Positions 43,351 to 50,320 of a stretch of 64,000 bases of DNA are shown piece after piece (within the stretch, counting starts at the first letter, position 1; every line of letters starts with the position of its first letter). This DNA comes from an uncultured Prevotellaceae bacterium (GTDB lineage Bacteria; Bacteroidota; Bacteroidia; Bacteroidales; Bacteroidaceae). The stretch lies in the NCBI GenBank assembly GCA_902800435.1, contig CADCEQ010000002.1:1-64000 (forward strand), written 5' to 3'. Below the pieces are notes generated by a model. The model saw only the letters and a program-made list of their open reading frames with translations, did not search any database and was not told the origin of the DNA. The translations under genes and the position numbers were made by a program.

Positions 43351-43446
43351 CTAACGGATGTTAGTCATTGTCAGTGTAACTACGCATAACAACGTTGTCA
43401 TAGCCACAACAACCAACATGACCGTTGTTTGAAAATCTAATAACAT
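43351..43446 (-). CDS. 31-residue single-span membrane peptide, own transcription unit
   Basis: ATG at 43444-43446 to TAG at 43351-43353. The peptide begins MLLDFQTTVMLVVVAMTTLL and continues hydrophobic to a final Asn-Ile-Arg, so it is one membrane helix. It has a purine-rich AAGG ribosome site, a TACCTTTG -7 element 68 bp upstream and a strong terminator just downstream, with nothing else in the transcript. Function unknown; a small regulator or a type I toxin-like peptide are possibilities. Too short for usual gene callers. Confidence 0.6.
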   Translation of the reverse strand: MLLDFQTTVMLVVVAMTTLLCVVTLTMTNIR

Positions 43447-43513
43447 AATCTTTACCTTAATCTATTAACTATTAACCTAATGAATAACGACGTAGTCTCA
43501 CGACTACTGAGTA

Positions 43514-43521
43514 CAAAGGTA
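43514..43521 (-). promoter_or_regulatory. -7 element of the 31-residue peptide gene
   Basis: Minus-strand TACCTTTG followed by TACTC. The leader before the start contains GGTTAATAGTTAATAG. Confidence 0.6.
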
Positions 43522-43529
43522 CGAAGAAG

Positions 43530-43560
43530 TGAGGAGTTAGAAGTGAAAAGTGAAAAGTTA
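43530..43560 (+). repeat. AAGTGAAA-type repeat
   Basis: Three to four 8-bp units between the pckA terminator and the peptide promoter. Here it lies outside any predicted transcript. Confidence 0.75.
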
Positions 43561-43595
43561 TTGCCTAAAACACTTTGCTTTTTGACATATATCAA

Positions 43596-43630
43596 AAAGA
43601 AAATTGGCCGCACCTTCACGGCACGGCCAA
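43596..43630 (-). terminator. pckA terminator
   Basis: Minus strand: TTGGCCG (43624-43630), 13-nt loop, CGGCCAA (43604-43610), then TTTTCTTTTTG. Confidence 0.8.
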
Positions 43631-43631
43631 C

Positions 43632-43657
43632 TTATCACTTATCACTTTTCACTTCTT
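43632..43657 (-). repeat. GTGATAAG/GTGAAAAG repeat downstream of pckA
   Basis: About three 8-bp units on the minus strand between the pckA stop and its terminator hairpin. Confidence 0.75.
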
Positions 43658-45269
43658 AGAGTTTCGGTCCTGCAGCGACCAAAGCCTTACCGGCCTCGTT
43701 GCCCTCGTACTTCTTGAAGTTCTTGATGAAGCGGGCAGCCAGATCCTTAGCCTTCTCTTCCCACTCGTTACGGTTCTGGTAGGTGTCGCGAGGATCGAGA
43801 ATGCCCCAAGCCACGCCGTTGAGCTGTGTGGGAACCTCGAAGTCGAAGTAAGGAATCTTCTTCGTGGGAGCGTTCAGGATGTCGCCACCCAAGATGGCGT
43901 CGATGATACCGCGGGTATCCTTGATAGAGATACGCTTGCCTGTACCATTCCAACCGGTGTTCACCAGATAAGCCTTGGCACCGCTCTTCTCCATCTTCTT
44001 CACCAACTCCTCAGCATACTTCGTGGGGTGCAGCTCGAGGAAGGCCTGGCCGAAGCAAGCACTGAAGGTAGGAGTCGGCTCGGTAATGCCGCGCTCAGTA
44101 CCGGCGAGCTTAGCTGTGAAACCAGAGAGGAAGTAGTACTTCGTCTGCTCCGGGGTCAGGATGCTCACGGGAGGCAGTACGCCGAAGGCATCGGCACTGA
44201 GGAAGATGACGTTCTTTGCCTCGGGACCGGCGCTCTTGCCGTTCACCTTCTGGGCAATCTTCTCGATGTGGTTGATGGGATAGCTCACGCGGGTGTTCTC
44301 GGTCACGCTCTTGTCGGCGAAGTCAATCTTGCCCTCAGCGTCAACGGTGACGTTCTCGAGCAGGGCATCGCGGCGGATGGCGTTGTAGATGTCGGGCTCG
44401 CTCTCCTTGTCGAGGTTGATAACCTTGGCATAGCAGCCACCCTCGAAGTTGAACACGCCCTCGTCGTCCCAGCCGTGCTCGTCGTCGCCGATGAGCAGGC
44501 GCTTCGGGTCGGTGCTGAGCGTGGTCTTACCAGTGCCGCTGAGACCGAAGAAGATAGCGGTGTTCTTACCCTCCATGTCGGTGTTGGCCGAGCAGTGCAT
44601 CGAAGCGATGCCCTGCAGGGGCAGATAGTAGTTCATCATCGAGAACATACCCTTCTTCATCTCACCGCCGTACCATGTGTTGATGATGCACTGCTCACGG
44701 CTGGTGGTGTTGAAGGCCACGCAGGTCTCTGAGTTCAGACCCAGTTCCTTGTAGTTCTCAACCTTGGCCTTCGAAGCGTTGTAGATGACGAAGTTCGGCT
44801 CGAACTTCTCCAGCTCCTCAGCGGTGGGCTGGATGAACATGTTCTTCACGAAGTGAGCCTGCCAGGCCACCTCGACGATGAAACGAACGCGCAGACGGGT
44901 AGCCTCGTTGGCACCGCAGAAAGCGTCCATCACGTACAGGTTCTTGTTGCAGAGCTCCTTGATGGCAATCTCCTTGACGGTCTTCCAAACCTCCTCGGTC
45001 ATGGGGTGGTTGTCGTTCTTATATTCTTCGCTGGTCCACCACACCTTGTCCTCGCTCTGTGCATCCTTCACGATGTACTTGTCCTTAGGCGAGCGGCCGG
45101 TGTAGATACCAGTCATCACGTTTACAGCGTTCAGCTCAGTGTTCTGACCTTTGTCAAAACCGGTCAGACCTTCCTTAGTCTCTTCCTCATAGAGGAACTC
45201 ATACGACGGATTGTGGGCAATCACGGTTGAACCAGTGATGCCATACTGTGTCAAATCTAACTTTGCCAT
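43656..45269 (-). CDS. pckA: ATP-dependent phosphoenolpyruvate carboxykinase
   Basis: 537 residues, normal length. The kinase P-loop [11 protein letters not shown] (about 247-257) and the following [21 protein letters not shown] are intact; [10 protein letters not shown] is near 57-66. In fermentative Bacteroidales the enzyme runs toward oxaloacetate, fixing CO2 and making ATP on the way to succinate. Monocistronic: own promoter and terminator. Confidence 0.96.
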   Translation of the reverse strand: MAKLDLTQYGITGSTVIAHNPSYEFLYEEETKEGLTGFDKGQNTELNAVNVMTGIYTGRSPKDKYIVKDAQSEDKVWWTSEEYKNDNHPMTEEVWKTVKEIAIKELCNKNLYVMDAFCGANEATRLRVRFIVEVAWQAHFVKNMFIQPTAEELEKFEPNFVIYNASKAKVENYKELGLNSETCVAFNTTSREQCIINTWYGGEMKKGMFSMMNYYLPLQGIASMHCSANTDMEGKNTAIFFGLSGTGKTTLSTDPKRLLIGDDEHGWDDEGVFNFEGGCYAKVINLDKESEPDIYNAIRRDALLENVTVDAEGKIDFADKSVTENTRVSYPINHIEKIAQKVNGKSAGPEAKNVIFLSADAFGVLPPVSILTPEQTKYYFLSGFTAKLAGTERGITEPTPTFSACFGQAFLELHPTKYAEELVKKMEKSGAKAYLVNTGWNGTGKRISIKDTRGIIDAILGGDILNAPTKKIPYFDFEVPTQLNGVAWGILDPRDTYQNRNEWEEKAKDLAARFIKNFKKYEGNEAGKALVAAGPKL

Positions 45270-45321
45270 ACTTTTGTTGTTATTTTTTTGTTATGATGAA
45301 TACTCACTCTTTTTACGGGTG

Positions 45322-45329
45322 CAAAGGTA
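45322..45329 (-). promoter_or_regulatory. -7 element of pckA
   Basis: Minus-strand TACCTTTG followed by CACCC, about 52 bp upstream of the start. Confidence 0.65.
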
Positions 45330-45462
45330 CGAAAAAGAATTGAAAACTGATAATTGAAAAAAGAGAAATTGACGACGTGCGCGCCTTTCTGCGTTAAAGT
45401 ATCAAAAAACAAATGTCGAAGCGGCTCTTTTGCCACTTCGACATATCAAAAGGTGTGCGCGT

Positions 45463-45696
45463 TCACCGTTGTTCGTCGACAACACTCACGGAGTCAGTCT
45501 GCTCCACCACTTCCAGTGAGTCCTCCGTCACATACTCGACGGTGTCATCGCCAATGTCGTAAGGCTCCGGCTGGTAGTTCTTCGGTGCCGGACCGTAGCA
45601 GGCCATAAACAGCAGTGCCGAGGACCCAATGCCGAGCCACGTCAGCATCTGTGTCAGCACTTTGTTCTTACACTTGTTCCATCTTCTCATTGCCAT
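45463..45696 (-). CDS. small lipoprotein with YGP motif
   Basis: 77 residues. A basic N terminus, a hydrophobic segment (about 15-32) and a lipobox-like FMAC (cysteine about residue 33), followed directly by YGPAPKNYQPEPYD and an acidic tail (VEYVTEDSLEVVEQ). The Tyr-Gly-Pro pattern after the cysteine recalls the radical-SAM-associated lipoprotein family of Bacteroidales, but no radical SAM gene is in the window. Function unknown. A second start at 45690 is possible. Confidence 0.6.
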   Translation of the reverse strand: MAMRRWNKCKNKVLTQMLTWLGIGSSALLFMACYGPAPKNYQPEPYDIGDDTVEYVTEDSLEVVEQTDSVSVVDEQR

Positions 45697-45741
45697 ATGT
45701 ATTTCATATTTTACGTTTCATATTTTATGAAAAAAAAGCAC

Positions 45742-46164
45742 TTAACCAGAAGGACGTTTTTGCAGATCGATAAGGAATTGCTCAAGCGTAATAACATTCA
45801 CTTTGGGGAATGGTATATCCTTTAACACATTGAAGTGTTTATCTTCACTTACAAGAAAGTCCGCACTGGCTATAATAGCACAATCAACAAACTTGTTATC
45901 GTCTGGATCTTGGGCAATCAACTCAAAATGATAATGTGGATCAAAGAATTTAATACAATTACTCTTCAGCAAAGCATTTATGATTCTTATTGCAAACGTA
46001 TGGTTGACTTTCTGGGTGAGTATTTCGAGGTATTCACTTAATATGTCATTACTAACACAAATAATAAATTCTTCGTTAAGAAAAGCCTCCCACACCAAAC
46101 GATACTTACTCCGCAACGGTATCATGCGAAGCAGACAATTGGTATCAACGACTACTTGCCTCAT
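45742..46164 (-). CDS. PIN-domain toxin (VapC-like ribonuclease)
   Basis: 140 residues from the ATG at 46164. The start MRQVVVDTNCLL puts the first acidic residue of the PIN active site at position 7; EYLEILTQK, DPDDNKFVDCAI (about 87-98) and FLVSEDKHF (about 104-112) give the others. Of the COG1569 type. It lies 7 bp after a small antitoxin-like gene in the same direction, so this is a type II toxin-antitoxin pair. Low GC compared with neighbours. Confidence 0.82.
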   Translation of the reverse strand: MRQVVVDTNCLLRMIPLRSKYRLVWEAFLNEEFIICVSNDILSEYLEILTQKVNHTFAIRIINALLKSNCIKFFDPHYHFELIAQDPDDNKFVDCAIIASADFLVSEDKHFNVLKDIPFPKVNVITLEQFLIDLQKRPSG

Positions 46165-46171
46165 CAGCCTA

Positions 46172-46408
46172 TTACATTTTTGGATGATATGGAGTACGCA
46201 TATGTTCGTGTCTCCAACTCTCAATTACCTCATCGTTGAGAACTCCCTCATCCCATAGGCGATTCATTTCTTTGTCAGCCAATTTGGCAAAGAACAAAGA
46301 CAATGTGTGTTTCAACTCACGTAAGTCTTCCTCCGAATCCAAATGGGCTACAGAGTTTAATAGTTCTATTTGTGCAGCATTAAGAGGCTGCCTTACCATT
46401 GTTGCCAT
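46172..46408 (-). CDS. antitoxin partner of the PIN protein
   Basis: 78 residues. N-terminal half NAAQIELLNSVAHLDSEEDLRELK, C-terminal helix rich in charged residues (MNRLWDEGVLNDEVIESWRHEHMR). Size, place and this pattern match antitoxins that precede COG1569 PIN toxins. Its promoter is immediately upstream, and binding there for autoregulation is likely. Confidence 0.75.
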   Translation of the reverse strand: MATMVRQPLNAAQIELLNSVAHLDSEEDLRELKHTLSLFFAKLADKEMNRLWDEGVLNDEVIESWRHEHMRTPYHPKM

Positions 46409-46434
46409 AGCTACTCTATTTAAAATTATCGGTG

Positions 46435-46442
46435 CAAAGATA
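46435..46442 (-). promoter_or_regulatory. -7 element of the toxin-antitoxin operon
   Basis: Minus-strand TATCTTTG followed by CACC, 26 bp before the antitoxin start. Confidence 0.65.
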
Positions 46443-46498
46443 CAAAAATAATCTTAAACGCAAGCACTTTCTAAAGGAAAAAGAGAGGAATATAAAAA

Positions 46499-46530
46499 AA
46501 TGCCTGCCAGAGAAAACTCCAGCAGGCATT
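46499..46530 (-). terminator. terminator after small peptide copy B
   Basis: AATGCCTGC and GCAGGCATT form a 9-bp stem; on the minus strand a T run follows. It ends the dockerin-cohesin-peptide unit. Confidence 0.85.
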
Positions 46531-46554
46531 ACTTTGTTATGTATTCTTCGTTGA

Positions 46555-46749
46555 TTACTCGCCAAAGATGAACTTACCCATCGGGATGCGGGACTCGGGA
46601 TCGAGCTCGCCCTCAATGTCTATGCCACCATAACCAATATCGAACGGATCTTCACCTGTGACGCCGCTGGCGGCAATCATCTCTTCGGTCATATATTCCA
46701 GTATCTCCGTCTGGGGAGCAAAATATACTTTCTTCATAGCTGTCTTCAT
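46555..46749 (-). CDS. small peptide downstream of the cohesin-like protein (copy B)
   Basis: 64 residues from the ATG immediately after the stop codon of the preceding gene (coupled translation), or 60 from the next ATG at 46737, which gives MKKVYFAPQTEIL, aligned to copy A at 32374. No signal peptide. It contains EEMIAASGVTGEDPFDIGYG, with acidic residues and an aromatic end. Last gene before a terminator, again as in copy A. Confidence 0.68.
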   Translation of the reverse strand: MKTAMKKVYFAPQTEILEYMTEEMIAASGVTGEDPFDIGYGGIDIEGELDPESRIPMGKFIFGE

Positions 46750-47916
46750 TTACTTTTTAATGACTTTCTTACCATTCACGATATACACGCCCTTACCGGC
46801 CTTGTCAACACGCTGTCCACTCAGAGTATAAATCTCTTCGCCGTCGGTAGTCTTGATTCCCTTGATAGCAGTAACATCGTCGAACGTAATGTTGATACGA
46901 GCACTAGCCTCATCGTAAGCAGCCAGGATATCGAAGAACTCAAAGTAAGCACGGAAAGCCTTCATTGGCTTACTGCTACCCTTTGAATACCAGAACTTGC
47001 CACCACTAAGGAACAAAGACTCAGCAGGAACTTTTGCACCAGCAACATAGGTACCCGTCATAGAACCAAGAGTAGCTCTCTTGCCTACCTCTACATAAGG
47101 TTCATCTTCAGGAGCAATGTCAACGCCCTCGACAGTAAACTCGGTCACTTCCTTAGAAGTCTTAATTACGTAAGGATGGTTAGCTTCAATAGCAGAAACA
47201 CTTTCGAACTGAACAACAATTGCAGTAACGTCTTTACCTTCTGTCTCTGAAGTCCAGGCTTTGAGATCGCCAATCACAACTCCGTCACCGAAAGCTTCCT
47301 TTACCTGTGCCTCGGTCATGTCAAACGGAAGAACGATGGTGCTCCATGTGTCAGCAGCAATAGTGCGCTCAACCTTCACGTTAACTCCTGTTGCAGCCTT
47401 GGGAGCCTCAGTAGCATTCTCGCTAAGTGTAACAGAAAGAGCATTTACCACATTAACATCAAAAGTGACGTCATCAGCATAATCCTTATCAGTAAAGCCA
47501 TAGCCAAATGCTATCTTACTCAACGTAATCTGATAAGTTCCTAATTTTACGTCACTGGCAACTGAGAATTGAATAGTGACCAAATCTTCAACTTCAGCAT
47601 TTGCAATGGCTTTAGATGATGAAATGGGAACAGTAACAATTCCATCTGCATCTACAGTATTTACTGTTGCAGAAGAGCCTGGCCATACATCAGTATTGGT
47701 CTCCTTGTCTGTTGCTACAGTATTAAAACCTACTGGGAATTTAACGTCAAATTGCAATGACTTATAAGTATCTGCTTTACCTTCACTGAGGCTTAGTGTA
47801 AAAGAAGCTGTTGTACCTGGTACTACATCAACAGGAGCAACACTGACTTTTTGTGCATTTACTGCAGTGCCAATAAAGCCAAAGCATGCTACTAAACAAA
47901 AATAAAACTTTTTCAT
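46750..47916 (-). CDS. secreted cohesin-like protein with the shared C-terminal module
   Basis: 388 residues from the ATG at 47916. Signal peptide (MKKFYFCLVACFGFIGTAVNA), then about residues 22-165 a cohesin/X2-like beta-sandwich (KVSVAPVDVVPGTTASFTLS ... YKSLQFDVKFPVGF ... IVTVPISSSKAI). Residues 175-345 are the module shared with the large surface protein: TWSTIVLPFDMTEAQVKEAF corresponds to YWNTFCVPFDISTQELKAAF there. It ends in the short tail IYTLSGQRV...GVYIVNGKK. It follows the dockerin gene by 13 bp. Cohesin assignment rests on fold pattern only. Confidence 0.65.
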   Translation of the reverse strand: MKKFYFCLVACFGFIGTAVNAQKVSVAPVDVVPGTTASFTLSLSEGKADTYKSLQFDVKFPVGFNTVATDKETNTDVWPGSSATVNTVDADGIVTVPISSSKAIANAEVEDLVTIQFSVASDVKLGTYQITLSKIAFGYGFTDKDYADDVTFDVNVVNALSVTLSENATEAPKAATGVNVKVERTIAADTWSTIVLPFDMTEAQVKEAFGDGVVIGDLKAWTSETEGKDVTAIVVQFESVSAIEANHPYVIKTSKEVTEFTVEGVDIAPEDEPYVEVGKRATLGSMTGTYVAGAKVPAESLFLSGGKFWYSKGSSKPMKAFRAYFEFFDILAAYDEASARINITFDDVTAIKGIKTTDGEEIYTLSGQRVDKAGKGVYIVNGKKVIKK

Positions 47917-47929
47917 ATCAATCTTCTTA

Positions 47930-48622
47930 TTATTCATTAAAATCACTTCTCATTTTGGCGACGAACTCCTTAATCAATGATGCATCTTGAGCGTCAACAG
48001 CACCATCACTGTTTACGTCTGCCACAATAATCTCATAATTCGGGTCATCGTTTGCTATCATCTTCGCAACATTCTGCTGAATGAGTGAAGCGTCTTGAGC
48101 ATCGATAAAGGTGTCCATGTTAACATCGCCAAGCAAACCTGCAACATGAGTGTCAATGTCAACACCAGAGAGCCCTGATTTCTCCACAAAGATTACATCA
48201 CTGAACGCAATGTTCTTAGCAACATAGTCATCTGCAGCTGTCACATTGATAATCAAAAGGTCGCCTGCGTTGCCGGAAAAAGCCTCATTACCTGTATTTC
48301 CCTCATATGAGTAAGACACGACTTTCATGGTGCTTGCATCCTCCTTGTTAAACTCCAACTTGTGAGAAGCATCTTTGCGATCGGTCAGAACAGGATTTGC
48401 ATCAGCAAATACCAAACCAGTAGGCAGTTTGATTGTCATCTGGAATGCCGTGTAATCAGTAGCATTCTTCAGCTGAATAGCCAACTGCTTTGTCTCACCC
48501 GGCTTAACAAAAGCCGTCACTTGATCATCTGCCCAAGCGTTTGAGGTGGCTACCAAAACGAGGCAGAGGGCTGAGAATTTACGCAGGCGCGCAGCCCACG
48601 AACATTGATTGTTTTGTTTCAT
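47930..48622 (-). CDS. secreted protein with cohesin-like domain and type I dockerin
   Basis: 230 residues from the ATG at 48622 (another ATG at 48631). Signal peptide ends at SNAWA. Residues 35-160 form a cohesin-like beta-sandwich (TAFVKPGETKQLAIQL ... FQMTIKLPTGLVF). Residues 165-228 form a dockerin with two calcium loops, DVNMDTFIDAQD and DVNSDGAVDAQD, each with D, N, D, D, D at loop positions 1, 3, 5, 9, 12, each followed by an ASLI helix. It may bind a cohesin; the next gene encodes a cohesin-like protein, but intramolecular binding is also possible. Confidence 0.75.
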   Translation of the reverse strand: MKQNNQCSWAARLRKFSALCLVLVATSNAWADDQVTAFVKPGETKQLAIQLKNATDYTAFQMTIKLPTGLVFADANPVLTDRKDASHKLEFNKEDASTMKVVSYSYEGNTGNEAFSGNAGDLLIINVTAADDYVAKNIAFSDVIFVEKSGLSGVDIDTHVAGLLGDVNMDTFIDAQDASLIQQNVAKMIANDDPNYEIIVADVNSDGAVDAQDASLIKEFVAKMRSDFNE

Positions 48623-48663
48623 ATTAAACATTATTTTAAGGTATCAGTTTATAAACTCCGCTG

Positions 48664-48671
48664 CAAATTTA
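48664..48671 (-). promoter_or_regulatory. -7 element of the dockerin-cohesin-peptide unit
   Basis: Minus-strand TAAATTTG followed by CAGC, 41 bp before the start. It has no clear -33 partner. Confidence 0.5.
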
Positions 48672-48975
48672 AACAATTTATTTGGATTATACAAATATTT
48701 CTATGTTTTTTTCGATTTTTTTTGCGTATCTTATTTCGACTACTGTTTTAGTAAGAGTCCAATGAATTTCCTTTTTCACCGTCGCACCTTATTGCAGGTA
48801 GAGGCCGAACTGGAAACAAACTATTTGTTTGCATGTTTATACACTACGAGCTGAACGGAGCAAGTGGGCGGGTTGGTCGGATTAAACCGGCAGGTTACTC
48901 CGAGCAAAAGGGGCACTTTGCGCAGAGCAAACTCATGGAAGGCCTTTGGGCGACATCCGTCAAAAAGAAAAAGTT

Positions 48976-49205
48976 CCGACACCTCCCGTGTGACCTCTGC
49001 AACCCCGATGTATAAAAGGTTTCCGAGGTTTTGAGACCTCCCGTCAGAGGTCCCGTCAGAGGTCCCTTCGACCTCCCGTCGGCTGTGCTAAGAAAGGTGT
49101 AGGCGACGGGAGGTCGACGGGACCTCTTGGCACTTAACCTCCCGTGCTGAAACACCAATGTAGAAAGGCGTTTCGGAAGAAAACGGGAGGATGGGAGGTC
49201 TTTTC
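48976..49205. repeat. cluster of GACCTCCCGTC direct and inverted copies
   Basis: ACCTCCCGT or its complement occurs at 48981, 49036, 49071, 49106 (inverted), 49137 and 49182 (inverted), with truncated AGAGGTCCC copies between. GACCTCCCGTC (49070-49080) and GACGGGAGGTC (49105-49115) can form an 11-bp hairpin. It is just downstream of the minus-strand glutaminyl-cyclase-like gene. The rest of the 577-bp gap (48672-48975) shows no gene I can support. Confidence 0.85.
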
Positions 49206-49208
49206 GTG

Positions 49209-50207
49209 CTACTCGCTGAACAGCACCTGGACGACGGTCTGGCCGACGGCCTGGAGGGTGTTGCGGTCGATGTGCTGCATATCGTCGTTGACGGTGTGCC
49301 ACGTCGGGCCGAAGGAGCTGGCTTCGCAGTCGGGATAGAGGGGGATGATGTCGATACAGGGGATGCCTGCAACGCGGTTCAGCGGCAGGTGGTCGTCGGT
49401 GATGGCGTTGCCCTCTTCCTTGGGGAACAGGCTGCCGTAGCCGACCGTCTGGGCTGCACTCCACACACGGCGCACGACGTCGGGGGCGAAGGCGAGCGAC
49501 ACCTGCTCCAGATAGAAGCGGGCACCCTGGCCGCCCACCATGTCGAGCAGGATGCCGTAGCGGTAGCGGGGAGCCGAGGCGTCGGCTGCATACTGCATAG
49601 CCCAGTACTGGGCACCGAGCGCCCAGGTGTCGGCATCGCTCCCCTCCGTCTCCACCCACTGCGGGGTGCCCCAGTCCTCGGCATCGAAACAGACGAAGTC
49701 GACGCCCACGGCGAGCGTGTCGCCCGCCAGCAGCCGCGCCACTTCGAGCATGACGGCAACGCCCGATGCGCCATCGTTGGCAGCCATCACGGGCTTACGG
49801 TGGTTGGCCTCGTCAGGGTCGTTGTCGGCCCAGGGCCGGCTGTCCCAGTGAGCACAGAGCAGCAGGCGCGGCGTAAGCTCCGGGCGGTACGAGGCTATGA
49901 TATTGGTGCTGCGCAGACGGGTATCGTCGTAGCCTCGGAGGTCGGCCTGCTGGAGCGTGACCACCATGCCATACTGGCGGAACTTTGCGGCAATCCACTC
50001 GCCGCAGCGGTCGTGGGCCTCGCTGTTCATTGTGCGCGGGCCGAAGTCGCACTGCTGCTGGCAGAACAGGTAGGCCGAGTCGGCCATGAACGTCGGACCA
50101 ACGGGCTGGGCCGTCGCCGTCTCGACAGTACTTTTCTTGGTGTTGCCGCAGGATAAAAGTAAAAAGGTAAAAAGGTAAAAAGGTAAAAGCCTCTTTACCG
50201 TCCTCAT
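49209..50207 (-). CDS. glutaminyl-peptide cyclotransferase-like / M28 lipoprotein
   Basis: 332 residues from the ATG at 50207, preferred over one 27 bp upstream because it has a GGGAAAG ribosome site and gives a short lipoprotein signal ending LLLSC (cysteine 20). Zinc ligands expected for this fold: Asp in AANDGASG (about 145), Glu in DAEDWG (about 177) and His in TWHTVND (about 304). HWDSRPWADNDP and the overall pattern match the Bacteroidetes animal-like glutaminyl cyclases (pyroglutamate formation on secreted proteins); an M28 aminopeptidase is the alternative. The signal peptide core is translated from an AAAAAGGT repeat. Confidence 0.78.
   Translation of the reverse strand: MRTVKRLLPFYLFTFLLLSCGNTKKSTVETATAQPVGPTFMADSAYLFCQQQCDFGPRTMNSEAHDRCGEWIAAKFRQYGMVVTLQQADLRGYDDTRLRSTNIIASYRPELTPRLLLCAHWDSRPWADNDPDEANHRKPVMAANDGASGVAVMLEVARLLAGDTLAVGVDFVCFDAEDWGTPQWVETEGSDADTWALGAQYWAMQYAADASAPRYRYGILLDMVGGQGARFYLEQVSLAFAPDVVRRVWSAAQTVGYGSLFPKEEGNAITDDHLPLNRVAGIPCIDIIPLYPDCEASSFGPTWHTVNDDMQHIDRNTLQAVGQTVVQVLFSE
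50153..50190. repeat. AAAAAGGT repeat coding the signal peptide core
   Basis: About four 8-bp units on the plus strand. Read on the minus strand they encode LLPFYLFTFLLL, residues 6-18 of the glutaminyl-cyclase-like lipoprotein. Confidence 0.92.
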
Positions 50208-50241
50208 TACTTTCCCAATACATCTATTTCTCATCCGTTTT

Positions 50242-50320
50242 CTCTTTTTACTTTTTTACTTTTTTACCTTTTTACTTTTTTACTTTTTTACCTTTTTACT
50301 TTTTTACTTTCTTACCTTTT
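50242..50320 (-). repeat. long GTAAAAAA/GGTAAAAA junction repeat
   Basis: About nine 8-bp units on the minus strand, from the stop codon of the dipeptidase fusion into the gap before the lipoprotein. The fusion's last codons Lys-Arg-stop lie in the first unit. Confidence 0.92.

Noticed and set aside
46172..46408. integrated mobile element around the toxin-antitoxin pair
   Set aside because: Lower GC suggests transfer, but there is no integrase, transposase or flanking repeat; only the two-gene module is supported.
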